NCBI RefSeq assembly: GCF_009712035.1
Contig: NZ_VILB01000013.1
Location: 29,563-85,747, forward strand
DNA length: 56,185 nt
From: Anabaena sp. UHCC 0187
GTDB lineage: Bacteria > Cyanobacteriota > Cyanobacteriia > Cyanobacteriales > Nostocaceae
Direction: 5' to 3'
Position 1 is the stretch's first letter. Each line of letters opens with the position of its first letter. This document shows positions 17,485 to 26,396 of the stretch, piece by piece. A program made the translations under genes and the position numbers. Below the pieces are notes generated by a model. That model worked only from the letters and a program-made list of their open reading frames with translations. It had not been told where the DNA came from and made no database searches.

Positions 17485-18825
17485 ATGTCTAACATTCAAG
17501 AAATCGCCACCTCCGCTCAAGAAAATGCCGCCAAACTTGGCATTAAAAAATTCGACATTTACGGCTCAACTGTAGATGATACCAGCGTTCAAGTTGATCA
17601 AGGTGAACCCAAACAAGTTAAAGCTTCCAATCGTTCTGGGGTAACAGTTCGGGTTTGGAATGAAGAAAATACAATGGGTGTTACTAGCACCACAGATGTA
17701 GATCCTAAAGGATTAGAATTAGCCCTGAAAACAGCTTACGAAGCCAGCTTTTTTGGGGTGAAAGAAAATGTTCCTGATTTTAGTCCAGAAGCAACTATTC
17801 CTATTCCTAATACACATCAGAAAAAAGCTCTGCAAGCACCTGTTTCTGAACTAATAGAAAAGCTATTAGTAGCAGAAAAAGAATTAATGGCAAAACATCC
17901 TGCCATTACAAGTGTGCCTTATAATGGTTTAGCACAAAGAGATATTGACAGATTTTATCTCAATAGTGATGGTGCTGTGAGAACTGAATCTCATTCTTTA
18001 GCTTCTATCTATTTGTACAGCAAAACTGAAGAGGAAAATAAAAAACCCCGCAGTGCTGGTGCTTATCGAGTTAAGGAAAGTGTAGCTGAGTTAGATATTG
18101 CAGGTTGTATTCAAGAAACTGCTGATAAAACTATCAGTCATTTGCATTATGAAAAAATCAAAACTGGTAAGTATCAAGTAGTTTTCTCTCCTGAAGCTTT
18201 TTTAAGTTTATTGGGTGCTTTTTCTAATTTATTTAATGCCCAAAGTATCCTTGATAATCAAAGTTTATCGAAAACTGATGATATCGGTAAAGAACTGGCT
18301 TCACCTTTACTTTCAGTTTATGATGATGCTTTACATCCTGCTAATATTGGAGCAGAAAGTTTTGATGGTGAAGGTACTCCCACCCGGCAAATTAAGTTAA
18401 TAGAAAAAGGCATTTTAACTAGCTTTTTGCATAGTGCGGGAACTGCAAAACGGTTAAATGCTCAACCTACAGGTAATGCTAGTATTGGCGCAAAAGTAAG
18501 CGTCAGTCCTAATTTTTATCACGTTTTTGCAGCAGGAACACCGGAACAAGAGTTGAGTTTGGAAACTGCGGAAAATGTGATTTTAATTGATGATTTACAA
18601 GCTCTTCATGCGGGTGTTAAGGCTTTACAAGGTTCTTTTTCTTTGCCTTTTGATGGTTGGTTAGTTAATAAGGGTGAGAAAACCAGTATTGAGTCAGCCA
18701 CCGTAGCTGGTGATTTCTTAGAAGTTTTGAAATCAATTGTTTTTGTGGAGAAAGAGGTAGAGTTAACACCAGGGGGAGTTGCACCTAGAGTTTGGGTAAG
18801 CGAACTTTCGATTACTGGAGATTAA
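17485..18825 (+). CDS. tldE: TldE/PmbA family protein, non-catalytic partner of TldD
   Basis: A 446-residue TldE/PmbA homologue. It has the same overall fold as TldD (opening SAQENAAKLGIKKFDIYGS; later NIGAESFDGEGTPTRQIKLIEKGIL; C-terminal VELTPGGVAPRVWV) but lacks the HExxxH zinc site, as expected for the structural half of the TldD/E heterodimer. The gap to tldD is about 145 nt and contains a repeat rather than an obvious promoter. The two are probably co-expressed. Confidence 0.93.
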   Translation: MSNIQEIATSAQENAAKLGIKKFDIYGSTVDDTSVQVDQGEPKQVKASNRSGVTVRVWNEENTMGVTSTTDVDPKGLELALKTAYEASFFGVKENVPDFSPEATIPIPNTHQKKALQAPVSELIEKLLVAEKELMAKHPAITSVPYNGLAQRDIDRFYLNSDGAVRTESHSLASIYLYSKTEEENKKPRSAGAYRVKESVAELDIAGCIQETADKTISHLHYEKIKTGKYQVVFSPEAFLSLLGAFSNLFNAQSILDNQSLSKTDDIGKELASPLLSVYDDALHPANIGAESFDGEGTPTRQIKLIEKGILTSFLHSAGTAKRLNAQPTGNASIGAKVSVSPNFYHVFAAGTPEQELSLETAENVILIDDLQALHAGVKALQGSFSLPFDGWLVNKGEKTSIESATVAGDFLEVLKSIVFVEKEVELTPGGVAPRVWVSELSITGD

Positions 18826-18907
18826 TATCTTTTTTTCACTCTGTGCGTTTGTGGTTTAAGGTTAATTTATCGAACCGCAGAGGCACAGAGGACACAGAGG
18901 AATGAGG

Positions 18908-19840
18908 TTAATGAGGAATTTTTTCACTGTGAATACGTTCAAATAACCAAGCTAGGGCTGCTCCTGCGGTTTCTGCTAAGATACTAATGAGACGATAAAA
19001 AGCGATCGCACTAATCACTAAAGCTGCTGGGAAATGATATTGTAATAGTAATATGGCTGTGGTTTCAAATACTCCTAAACCACCAGGCGCACCAGGAACG
19101 ATTAACCCCAATACCCACGCACAACTAAAAGCCCCTACTAGTAAGGGAATTTGCGCCCAAGTTAAAGAATTTAACGCCAACATAGTTAAGATAAATCCAG
19201 TAGCCCGCAACCCTAAAAATACTAATTCTCCTAATAAGGGTTTTACTGGATATTGTTGAATTATAAAACTATCAATTAATTGGTTTTCTTGATCAGATTT
19301 TTTATTTTTCCATTTATTTAATAGTTGAATAGCTGGGTTTAAAAATCGAGGATGAAGTATAGCTAAAACAATTATTAAGGCTAAACATTGCAGAATAATT
19401 AAATTAAATTTCAGATTATTAACAACAAGTTGACTACCAAATAAAACAATAATAATTAAAGCTGCTGCTAACATTAACAATGGTTCTAATAAAACGCTTA
19501 AGGTAGCAATATCAGTAGGAATATTAGCATTTTTAGCTGCCATAATGCGCCCGTAATAATGCCAGATATTGCCAGGTAAATATTTAGCAATATTCGTTTT
19601 TAAATAAACTTGAATAAATTCAATAGAAGATACAGATTGATTTAATTCCTTTAATACCCAAGTCCAAATCCAACCCGCCCAAATATGGGCAAATAGGGTT
19701 ACAGTCGTAGCAGTTGCTAATATTAACCATCCATTTTCATTAATCCGAATCGCACTAACTCCTAACCAATTATCTTTTAATGCTTTCAACAAAAAAAACA
19801 GCGTTCCACCTAAAATCAACCACCGGAGAAATTTCTTCAT
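18908..19840 (-). CDS. YbhN/UPF0104 family integral membrane protein
   Basis: A 310-residue membrane protein of the lysylphosphatidylglycerol-synthase transmembrane-domain/UPF0104 family, with about eight hydrophobic segments. Family-typical phrases are YLKTNIAKYLPGNIWHYYGR and the re-entrant-like VPGAPGGLGVFETTAILLL. Such proteins act as lipid flippases or unidentified transporters; the catalytic synthase domain is absent. The frame opens at 19909, but the extra N-terminus (with GWASCPPL) comes from a repeat. The ATG at 19840 gives MKKFLRWLILGGTLFFLL, a normal start. A cruciform repeat lies just upstream. Confidence 0.85.
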   Translation of the reverse strand: MKKFLRWLILGGTLFFLLKALKDNWLGVSAIRINENGWLILATATTVTLFAHIWAGWIWTWVLKELNQSVSSIEFIQVYLKTNIAKYLPGNIWHYYGRIMAAKNANIPTDIATLSVLLEPLLMLAAALIIIVLFGSQLVVNNLKFNLIILQCLALIIVLAILHPRFLNPAIQLLNKWKNKKSDQENQLIDSFIIQQYPVKPLLGELVFLGLRATGFILTMLALNSLTWAQIPLLVGAFSCAWVLGLIVPGAPGGLGVFETTAILLLQYHFPAALVISAIAFYRLISILAETAGAALAWLFERIHSEKIPH

Positions 19841-19887
19841 TTTTGATTTGTAACCATTAAAATATTCGGAATTCTCTATTTTTAAAG

Positions 19888-19951
19888 GCGGGCAGGATGC
19901 CCACCCCACAAAATTAATATATTTATTGTGAGGTGGGCTTCTAGCCCGCCC
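19888..19951. repeat. Long imperfect inverted repeat (GCGGGC...GCCCGC)
   Basis: GGCGGGCAGGATGCCCACC on the left pairs imperfectly with GGTGGGCTTCTAGCCCGCC on the right across a ~25-nt AT-rich loop. It is a dispersed cyanobacterial palindrome between larC and the YbhN-like gene (both minus strand) and may terminate larC transcripts. Confidence 0.7.
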
Positions 19952-19967
19952 ATTTTGTTCTACCTGA

Positions 19968-21239
19968 TTAATTTTGAGATTGTAAATACCAACTTTCTAA
20001 AGCCAAACGGTGAATTTCTCGCCAAGGAATATTATTTTGCTTTGCTAATGCTGCACAATCTTCATATTCTGGCTGCACATTAGTAATTACCTTTTCTGGA
20101 GCTTTTCCTGTCCATGCCACTTTTACCGCTATTGTTCCATAAATAGTTTCCACTTTGTGAATTTCCCTTTGTAAAAATGCCCGTTGTTGAGTAGTACGAC
20201 GAATCCCTAAAGTGCTAGTTTCTCGAAATAACAAAGCTTCACAACTAGCTAATTTCTCAGGATGACAAATCACAGTTAATAAAATTCCAGTCCGTGACTT
20301 TTTCATCCCTATGGGTTGGGTAAAAACATCCACCGCACCAGCAGCAAATAAAGCCTCAAATACATAACCGAATACTTGGGGATTTAAGTCATCTATTTGA
20401 GTTTCTAGGACAGTAATGGTTTCTAAACTTGGGGAATATTCCCCTAAATCAGAGTTATCAGTCTGTAAAGATTCATTTTCACCGTACCAGAGCCGTAGTA
20501 TATTAGGAATGGGTAAATCTAGAGAACCTGCCCCTAATCCTACCTGTTTGATAGTGATTGGTGGTGGAGAACCAAAGTCTTGTACTAAAGTAGTAGCGAT
20601 CGCTGCCCCTGTTGGTGTTACCAATTCTCTGTCAATACCATTGCTATAAACTGGACAACCCCGCATTTCCCACAACTTCAACACCGCTGGTACTGGTACT
20701 GCCATTCGTCCGTGGGCAGCATGAACAGTTCCACCTCCTGTGGGGAAAGCAGAACAGTATAGCAAGGGCAACCCCTCCCGATTGCTGTCAATACCCAACC
20801 AATCCAACCCTAAACAAGTACCCACAATATCCACAATCGCATCCACAGCCCCCACTTCATGAAAATGAACTTTTTCCGGTGCGATGCCATGAACAGCCCC
20901 CTCTGCTACTGCCAACCGTCGGAAAACAGCTAAACTCCAAGCTTCCGCCTGCTTTGGCAAATTCCCCTTGACAATCATCTCCTCTATTTCTGGCAAATGA
21001 CGGGTGTGGTGGTGATGATGATCATGATGATGATCATGAACCAAATCCACATGAACTTTAGTCCCTTGCTGACTTTGACGGTGAACCAATTCCACCCGCA
21101 ATCGGTATTCCTGCTCAATTCCCAAGCCATTGAGTTTTGCCACCAAATACTCTACAGGCACACCCAGACTAACTAACGCCCCCAAGCACATATCACCAGA
21201 AATCCCTGTTGGGCATTGAAGATAAGCGATTTTATTCAT
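19968..21239 (-). CDS. larC: LarC, nickel-pincer cofactor biosynthesis protein
   Basis: A 423-residue LarC (DUF111) protein, the nickel-inserting cyclometallase that finishes the nickel-pincer nucleotide cofactor. The start MNKIAYLQCPTGISGDM is diagnostic, followed by a His-rich stretch (HDHHHDHHHHH, residues ~69-79) suited to metal storage. Then come EKVHFHEVGAVDAIVDI, FPTGGGTVHAAHG, ELVTPTGAAI and, in the C-terminal domain, LETQIDDLNPQ. The gene is uninterrupted, unlike lactobacilli where a frameshift joins two frames. No larB, larE or lactate racemase gene is in this window. It is divergent from the Sua5-like gene across an STRR-filled gap. Confidence 0.93.
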   Translation of the reverse strand: MNKIAYLQCPTGISGDMCLGALVSLGVPVEYLVAKLNGLGIEQEYRLRVELVHRQSQQGTKVHVDLVHDHHHDHHHHHTRHLPEIEEMIVKGNLPKQAEAWSLAVFRRLAVAEGAVHGIAPEKVHFHEVGAVDAIVDIVGTCLGLDWLGIDSNREGLPLLYCSAFPTGGGTVHAAHGRMAVPVPAVLKLWEMRGCPVYSNGIDRELVTPTGAAIATTLVQDFGSPPPITIKQVGLGAGSLDLPIPNILRLWYGENESLQTDNSDLGEYSPSLETITVLETQIDDLNPQVFGYVFEALFAAGAVDVFTQPIGMKKSRTGILLTVICHPEKLASCEALLFRETSTLGIRRTTQQRAFLQREIHKVETIYGTIAVKVAWTGKAPEKVITNVQPEYEDCAALAKQNNIPWREIHRLALESWYLQSQN

Positions 21240-21253
21240 AAATTTATTTGTTA

Positions 21254-21341
21254 ATTGTCAGTTGTCAGTTGTCACCAATCCCCAGTCCCCAATCCCCAGT
21301 CCCCAGTCCCCAATCCCCAGTCCCCAGTCCCCAATCCCCAA
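21254..21341. repeat. STRR cluster (TTGTCAG then CCCCAGT/CCCCAAT)
   Basis: About three TTGTCAG units followed by eleven or so CCCCAGT or CCCCAAT heptamers fill almost the entire divergent gap between larC and the Sua5-like gene. Confidence 0.9.
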
Positions 21342-21349
21342 TAATCATT

Positions 21350-22009
21350 ATGGCCAAAATTTTCACCATTCATCCTGATAATCCTCAAAGCCGCCGAATA
21401 GAGGAAATAAAGTTAGCGCTATTAGGTGGCGCTATCATGCTCTACCCTACAGATACAGTTTACGCAATTGGTTGTGATTTGAATTCCAAGTCGGCGGTGG
21501 AAAGAGTGCGGCAAATTAAGCAGTTAGCAAATGATAAACCTCTGACATTTTTATGTCCCTCACTTTCCAATGTGGCGACTTATGCCTCCGTAAGTGATAC
21601 AGCCTACCGGATTATGAAGCGATTAATACCAGGACCCTACACATTTTTGCTTCCTGCTACCAAACTAGTACCGCGACTGGTGCAAAGTCCCAAACGCAAA
21701 ACCACAGGAATTCGAGTGCCAAATCATAACGTTTGCTTGGCATTAATGGCAGCGTTAGGAAACCCGATTATTTCTACTTCGGCTCATGTCAGAGCTAATG
21801 ACGAAGACCAAGAAATAGTTGAGGACGGACAACAACCAACTTTGTCACGGGTAGATTTATATGATCATTTGGATAAATTGGTAGATATCATTATTGACAC
21901 TGCTGAAGAACCTACATATCAAGTGTCTACCATTTTAGATTTGACCGATGAAGAACCAGTTATTATTCGGAGGGGTTTAGGTTGGGAAGCCGTAGCTACT
22001 TGGGTTTAA
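21350..22009 (+). CDS. Sua5/YciO/YrdC family (threonylcarbamoyladenylate synthase-like)
   Basis: A 219-residue protein of the YrdC fold, which makes threonylcarbamoyl-AMP for the t6A modification of tRNAs reading ANN codons. Seen: GGAIMLYPTDTVYAIGCDL, RVRQIKQLANDKPLTFLCP, LIPGPYTFLLPA, RKTTGIRVPNHNV and NPIISTSAHV. The frame is open through the upstream repeat cluster, which would add a PSPQSPV-repeat N-terminus; the ATG at 21350 (MAKIFTIHPDNPQSRRI) is the real start. It resembles the shorter YciO/YrdC-type members without the Sua5 extension. A YciO-like paralogue role is possible. Confidence 0.88.
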   Translation: MAKIFTIHPDNPQSRRIEEIKLALLGGAIMLYPTDTVYAIGCDLNSKSAVERVRQIKQLANDKPLTFLCPSLSNVATYASVSDTAYRIMKRLIPGPYTFLLPATKLVPRLVQSPKRKTTGIRVPNHNVCLALMAALGNPIISTSAHVRANDEDQEIVEDGQQPTLSRVDLYDHLDKLVDIIIDTAEEPTYQVSTILDLTDEEPVIIRRGLGWEAVATWV

Positions 22010-22415
22010 AAATAAAGCTTTACAAGTGCAATCCTTTGTTTTGGACTCGATTGCGCTAATTATGATTACCTTACGTCAATTTTGAAATTGTCATACTCAA
22101 AAGCTCTATCATCCCCAGTCATCAAATTATGGCTACGCCACGCAGGCTAGGAGCTAACCTTGACATGACTAGGCTTTTGGCATTTTGCCTTCAAAATGAA
22201 TATCTATATGCCATCTTTGATTTAGTTGCTAAAAAAAAAGCGACACAAGTAACAAGCCCTTAACTTTAGAAATTTCCTACAGTATTTACATATCAGCGGT
22301 CTAAGTGCTGAGTCTTGAGGGCTAAATACCCAAAAGACATCTCACTAATGTGACTGGACTTAAATACTGTATATGCGTTTGAGTTAAGGTGCAATACCAA
22401 TTTCACAGAAAAGTC
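22010..22415. other. Gene-free leader region of the hetZ-family gene
   Basis: About 400 nt with no convincing gene. It holds a GGCTACGCCACGC-type repeat near 22131-22145 and an A-run (A9) near 22231. At 22317-22331 is a GAGGG-x7-ACCC-like partial dyad, which I note only as a weak resemblance to HetR-type sites. A long untranslated leader would fit a developmental gene, but no promoter hexamers stand out. Confidence 0.5.
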
Positions 22416-23636
22416 ATGAAAGCTAACATCGCCAATCTGCCTAATTCTACATCTGCTTTTGATAACTATATTTCTCTTGAAGAATTGTCTGTTCCCACTA
22501 GCGATACATTGGTGCAACTTTTATCCCACGAGATGCAATCTCAAGTCAAAGCTGCTACTGGAGGTGTGCAAGATGTCGTTGGACGCATAGCCAAAGAAGT
22601 AGAACGGATATGTGATAAAAGCTCTCGCATCCAAAATTCAGGAGAAATTCAGTCCTGGCAAATTACTTTAGGAAGACATCGTTTACAAAAGTGCCTACGT
22701 TACTATCAACTTGGTTCTAAACAAGGACGTGTGGAATTACATAGCAGTTTGGGCGCAATTGTTTATCGCCACGTTACTGTTGCTGGCTCAGATTTAGGAT
22801 TTGAGGCTCGTTACAATCTCATTGAAGATTTTTTACAAGCTTTTTATATCGAAGCTATTAAAGCTTTTCGTCGGGAAACCGAATTACCTGAAGATTACAC
22901 CCCTCGGACTCAGTTACAAGTCGCTGAGTATATGGCATTTACAGAACAGTATGCCAAACGCCGGATTAATTTACCTGGTGGTGCTAATCAGCAATTAATT
23001 GTTTTACGCGCTCAAGGTTTTGCCCGTCGTCAACCCCAAGAAACTACTGTAGATATTGAAATGGCGGTGGATTCTGCGAAAACGGAAGAAGCAGAGTCTT
23101 ATCAACGCAATGTGGCAGTGCAGCAAATTCGCTCACAAATGATTGCTAAACCTGGTTTTGATCCTTCTGAAGAGTCAGAACGCAATCGGGTGATTACCGA
23201 ATTGATGAAATATCTGGAGTCTCAAGGACAATCTGATTGTATGAATTACTTGACTCTCAAACTCCAGGATCTTTCTGCACCGGAAATTGACCAAATCCTC
23301 GGTTTAACCAGTCGTCAACGCGATTATTTACAACAAAGATTTAAATATCACGTTGAGAAGTTTGCCAAACAGCACCAATGGCAATTAGTTCATCAATGGT
23401 TGGGCGCTGGTTTAGAACATAAGTTAGGTTTATCTTCCCAGCAATGGGATATTTTTTGGAATCAACTCACACCACAGCAGCAGCAAATTTTTGAATTGAA
23501 AACTGCTTGTCAAAGTGATGTACTTATTTCTAAAGCTGTTCAATGTACTCCTAAACAACTCCAAAAGCGCTGGACGCAAATGTTAGAATTAGCATGGTCT
23601 ATTCGTAACGGTCATGCTGAATCTAAGAGCAATTAA
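22416..23636 (+). CDS. hetZ: HetZ family heterocyst differentiation regulator
   Basis: A 406-residue protein I assign to the HetZ family. HetZ in Anabaena is about 400 residues, binds DNA and works with HetR and PatU to commit cells to heterocyst development. Typical stretches are SLEELSVPTSDTLVQLL, QVKAATGGVQDVVGRIAKEV, RLQKCLRYYQLGSKQGRVEL and LGFEARYNLIEDFLQAFY. Towards the C-terminus, EIDQILGLTSRQRDYLQQRF and VQCTPKQLQKRWTQM resemble helix-turn-helix segments. The ATG at 22416 is preferred over the frame opening at 22389. No patU gene is adjacent. The family call rests on remembered similarity, so a HetZ-related paralogue cannot be excluded. Confidence 0.72.
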   Translation: MKANIANLPNSTSAFDNYISLEELSVPTSDTLVQLLSHEMQSQVKAATGGVQDVVGRIAKEVERICDKSSRIQNSGEIQSWQITLGRHRLQKCLRYYQLGSKQGRVELHSSLGAIVYRHVTVAGSDLGFEARYNLIEDFLQAFYIEAIKAFRRETELPEDYTPRTQLQVAEYMAFTEQYAKRRINLPGGANQQLIVLRAQGFARRQPQETTVDIEMAVDSAKTEEAESYQRNVAVQQIRSQMIAKPGFDPSEESERNRVITELMKYLESQGQSDCMNYLTLKLQDLSAPEIDQILGLTSRQRDYLQQRFKYHVEKFAKQHQWQLVHQWLGAGLEHKLGLSSQQWDIFWNQLTPQQQQIFELKTACQSDVLISKAVQCTPKQLQKRWTQMLELAWSIRNGHAESKSN

Positions 23637-23837
23637 GGTCAATTCAGCTTTGTTGGGTTGACGTAAGGAAACCCAACATTTTCATGGAAATGTTAAGTAG
23701 GGCTTGCTGAAAAATTGTCGTTATAGCAAGGCAAGAGTCAAGAAGTTTTCAGTGATTTTACGTTTCTTTACACAGGTTGGTTTTATTGTGTTGACCTACT
23801 TGGATTTTACAATATTGGGTTTAACAGGTTTTACAAT

Positions 23838-23875
23838 GTTGGGTTTCACTTCGTTCTACCCAACCTACAATTTTT
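23838..23875. terminator. Inverted repeat with T-run between hetZ-family gene and methylase
   Basis: GTTGGGT / ACCCAAC stem with a TTCACTTCGTTCT loop, then TTTTT at 23871. The GTTGGGTTTCACTTCGTTC core is a common dispersed cyanobacterial repeat; here it sits between convergent genes and can end plus-strand transcripts. Confidence 0.6.
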
Positions 23876-24701
23876 AATAAGAAGTTACTAATACTTCAGT
23901 AATCTTCCCTCGCTTTTGAGCATGAGAATTAATTGACCTTGCTGCCAATACGGTGTGAATATTAAAATCACTATAAAGGTCACGAATAAATGGGCAATCG
24001 GAATTAGATAACATAACTTTCACGCCTTTATCAGCTAATTCACTAAAAATATCCCTGAGTTTTATCTGTTGATTCTCGTCAAAACAAAAATTACTATAAG
24101 CTGTAAAATTGCTAGTTTGATTTAGAGGATAATAGGGGGGATCAAAATAAACAAAGTCATGACTACCAGTTGCATAATTTAGCACTTCCTCAAAATTGCC
24201 CTGTTTAATTTCTACTTTTTTTAGAGATTCAGATGCTAATTTCAAAACTTCTTCTTGACAAATACCAGGATTTTTATATTTGCCCACAGGGACATTAAAT
24301 TTTCCCTGAGAATTAACCCGATAAAGTCCATTAAAACAAGTTTTATTCAGATAAATAAACCGAGCCGCTTTTTCTAAATTTGTGCCACTATGATAATTTC
24401 TCACATCATAGTAATACTCTAAATTATGTCTTTGCTTATGTGCTTGCAGCAAAGTCATTAATTCTTCAAGATTATCTCTAACGCACCGATAAGTAAGAAT
24501 TAAATCTGCATTAATATCAGTTAAAACTGCATTGGATGGTTGCAAATAGAAAAAAATTGCCCCACCACCTAAAAATGGTTCATAGTAGGTATGATAGTCT
24601 TGAGGAAAATAGTCTTTATATTGCGAAATTAATCTAGTTTTACCCCCAGCCCACTTTAAAAATGGCCGTGGGTAAGTTTGTTTAGGGATTTGACTTACCA
24701 T
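23874..24701 (-). CDS. DNA adenine N6-methyltransferase, Dam/DpnM type, orphan
   Basis: A 275-residue D12-class adenine methylase. AdoMet binding: FLKWAGGK (about 14-21) and YEPFLGGGAIFFYL (~40-53). The catalytic motif DPPYYPL is at ~192-198. Dam-type methylases recognise GATC; Anabaena has an orphan GATC methylase, DmtA, and one for CGATCG, DmtC. HIP1 sites contain both targets, which makes either specificity biologically interesting. No restriction endonuclease gene is adjacent, so this looks like a solitary regulatory or maintenance methylase. The specificity itself is inferred. Confidence 0.9.
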   Translation of the reverse strand: MVSQIPKQTYPRPFLKWAGGKTRLISQYKDYFPQDYHTYYEPFLGGGAIFFYLQPSNAVLTDINADLILTYRCVRDNLEELMTLLQAHKQRHNLEYYYDVRNYHSGTNLEKAARFIYLNKTCFNGLYRVNSQGKFNVPVGKYKNPGICQEEVLKLASESLKKVEIKQGNFEEVLNYATGSHDFVYFDPPYYPLNQTSNFTAYSNFCFDENQQIKLRDIFSELADKGVKVMLSNSDCPFIRDLYSDFNIHTVLAARSINSHAQKRGKITEVLVTSY

Positions 24702-24742
24702 CTACTTACGATTAAACTAAAAACGAACTAATCAATAAAGTC

Positions 24743-24748
24743 TATAAT
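24743..24748 (+). promoter_or_regulatory. Consensus -10 box before DUF751
   Basis: A perfect TATAAT lies 19 nt before the DUF751 start codon. No matching -35 hexamer at normal spacing was found, so the assignment is tentative. Confidence 0.4.
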
Positions 24749-24766
24749 AAGGCAGTCTAAATTCAA

Positions 24767-24973
24767 ATGTTTGATGGATTTTGGGATAACGTCTTTCGCT
24801 ACCCTCGGTACTTGATTAGTATCGTCTTGGGTATTTTTCTAAACACCCTTGAGCCGCTGTTTCCACTATTAAAACGTCCTGTGACGCTGATTGCTATTTT
24901 AGGCTTGTTTACTGGTGGTCTTTTTTTCGTAACGCTTACCGTGCGGGCTATGCTGGGATTGAATCCAATGTAA
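24767..24973 (+). CDS. ycf33: DUF751 / Ycf33 family small membrane protein
   Basis: A 68-residue protein with two hydrophobic segments (about residues 14-30 and 40-60) around the loop EPLFPLLKRPV. It opens MFDGFWDNVFRYPRYLISIVL, matching the Ycf33/DUF751 family of cyanobacteria and some algal plastids. Function is unknown; a thylakoid or envelope location is likely. It lies upstream of rbfA on the same strand, a frequent cyanobacterial arrangement as I recall it. Confidence 0.8.
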   Translation: MFDGFWDNVFRYPRYLISIVLGIFLNTLEPLFPLLKRPVTLIAILGLFTGGLFFVTLTVRAMLGLNPM

Positions 24974-25099
24974 ACTAAAAGCCAGGAAAGGGTTGAGTTT
25001 ATTGGGCTGTTGCTGTTGATTTTATCACCTCAAGCACTGTCCACTTTCATTTGCATTTAGAATCATGTTATTAAACCTCTGTGAGAAGGCGGAATTTAT

Positions 25100-25498
25100 A
25101 TGGCTACAAATCGCCGCGTTTCCCGCGTTGCTGAATTAATTAAACGGGAAGTTAGCCAAATGCTACTCAACGGTATTAAAGATGACCGTGTGGGTACGGG
25201 AATGGTCAGTGTTACCGATGTGGATGTTTCTGGGGATCTACAACACGCCACCATCTTTGTCAGTATTTATGGAACCCAAGAAGCTAAGACCGAAACAATG
25301 GCTGGTTTAAAGTCCGCTACAGGTTACGTCCGCAGTGAATTGGGAGCTAGAGTCAGATTACGACGCACTCCAGAAGTGATCTTTGTTGAAGATACTTCTA
25401 TAGAACGAGGTACTAAAGTGCTGAGTTTGTTGAGTCAACTGGAGGAAAAACGCATATTGTCAAGTATGGATGAGGTAGCAGAAGAAATTGCTGAATGA
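25100..25498 (+). CDS. rbfA: Ribosome-binding factor A
   Basis: A 132-residue RbfA, a KH-fold protein that binds the 30S subunit and helps mature the 16S rRNA 5' end; it is important in the cold. It shows [59 protein letters not shown] and the Ala-x-Gly region near the middle. Length and start (ATG at 25100) are standard. A cold-shock-type helicase elsewhere in the window (2859-4205) is an interesting functional parallel but is not linked. Confidence 0.96.
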   Translation: MATNRRVSRVAELIKREVSQMLLNGIKDDRVGTGMVSVTDVDVSGDLQHATIFVSIYGTQEAKTETMAGLKSATGYVRSELGARVRLRRTPEVIFVEDTSIERGTKVLSLLSQLEEKRILSSMDEVAEEIAE

Positions 25499-25826
25499 TT
25501 GATGTAAATTTTCCCAAAATATCAATAAATCTGGAACTTGCTGCTTGTTAAAGCAATCTAGATGGGGATAATGGGCAATGCCTTTATTCCCTATTTTTAG
25601 AAAATTATGGGTGTTGCCAATCCTGTACCCTAGGATAGATGTCAAAACCCATAAACTCACATATACTAATACAGTTAACGTCACAGCAAATCTAGTATGT
25701 TCTTAATAGTTTTTATACAGATTACTTTACAAGATATTGAAAATGGAAATATCTAAGTTTCTTAGTAAAATTATCTGCCTGTATATTAGGGATATGAATT
25801 TCAAATAGCATGAATGTCATGCTTTC

Positions 25827-25855
25827 TTGACAAACTTAACATTTCTTTAGATAAT
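25827..25855 (+). promoter_or_regulatory. Near-consensus sigma-70 promoter for DUF4327
   Basis: TTGACA at 25827-25832 and GATAAT at 25850-25855 with a 17-nt spacer, that is, a perfect -35 and a 5/6 -10. Transcription would start near 25862 and give a leader of about 135 nt. Confidence 0.7.
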
Positions 25856-25861
25856 TTAGAG

Positions 25862-25995
25862 GTGTATAGCGTCAAAATGATAATAGTTCCGTATAGCAAA
25901 CTACAAAACCCTGGACACAGGTTTAATTATTGCCATCTTTGTTCCTAGTCAATAATGGGAACGCTATCTAAATGTAATTTTGTGAGAAAAAAACC
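25862..25995 (+). promoter_or_regulatory. Long, possibly structured 5' leader of DUF4327
   Basis: The ~500-nt gap after rbfA has no gene. Its last ~135 nt would be leader RNA. TATAGCGT near 25867 can pair with ACGCTAT near 25967, and GTTCC near 25947 with GGAAC near 25963 inside it, so a folded leader is possible. The rest of the gap (25499-25826) showed nothing recognisable. Confidence 0.45.
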
Positions 25996-26238
25996 ATGAG
26001 CGTGAATACGGTGCCTTCTATCAATTACAACTACTACTCTCTGAATGTTATTCAGGACGAAGCTCGCCGACTGGTGGAAAAGGGAATGGTTGGTCGTCAG
26101 CAACCAATATATACTCTTTGCCAGTTTATTCCAGCTAGAGAGTGGGTTTGTGTGGAATGTGAATTAGAAAAATGCGATTTTTTACTCCGTGACCGTATTG
26201 GTGATTTAATCGGTCGGGAAGAATGGGATAACGACTAA
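25996..26238 (+). CDS. DUF4327 family protein
   Basis: An 80-residue cyanobacterial protein of the DUF4327 family. Characteristic stretches: NVIQDEARRLVEKGMVGRQQ, PIYTLCQFIPAREWVCVECE and LLRDRIGDLIGREEW. Three Cys are present, two as CVEC in VCVECELEKC, which could bind metal or form a disulfide. There is no membrane segment. Function is unknown. It is expressed from its own strong-looking promoter after a long leader. Confidence 0.85.
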   Translation: MSVNTVPSINYNYYSLNVIQDEARRLVEKGMVGRQQPIYTLCQFIPAREWVCVECELEKCDFLLRDRIGDLIGREEWDND

Positions 26239-26396
26239 TAATTTTGTTTTTTTAATAAACTACTGTTATTTTTTATTGTACTTGTTTGTAGTTTCTAACT
26301 ATAGACAGGTATATTTTTTTCTAGTTTACTGAATTTTATTTCGCGCAGAGGCGCTAAGGAGCAAAGGCGCAAAGAGGAAGAGAAGGAATTATTATT

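Noticed and set aside
21248-21349. N-terminal extension SPQSPVPSPQ on the Sua5-like protein
   Set aside because: It is a translation of the CCCCAGT/CCCCAAT repeat; the family start is at the ATG at 21350.
22315-22333. GAGGG/CCC partial dyad as a HetR site upstream of the hetZ-family gene
   Set aside because: Only three base pairs match symmetrically and the spacing differs from the GGGTCTAACCC core I recall; it is too weak to call.
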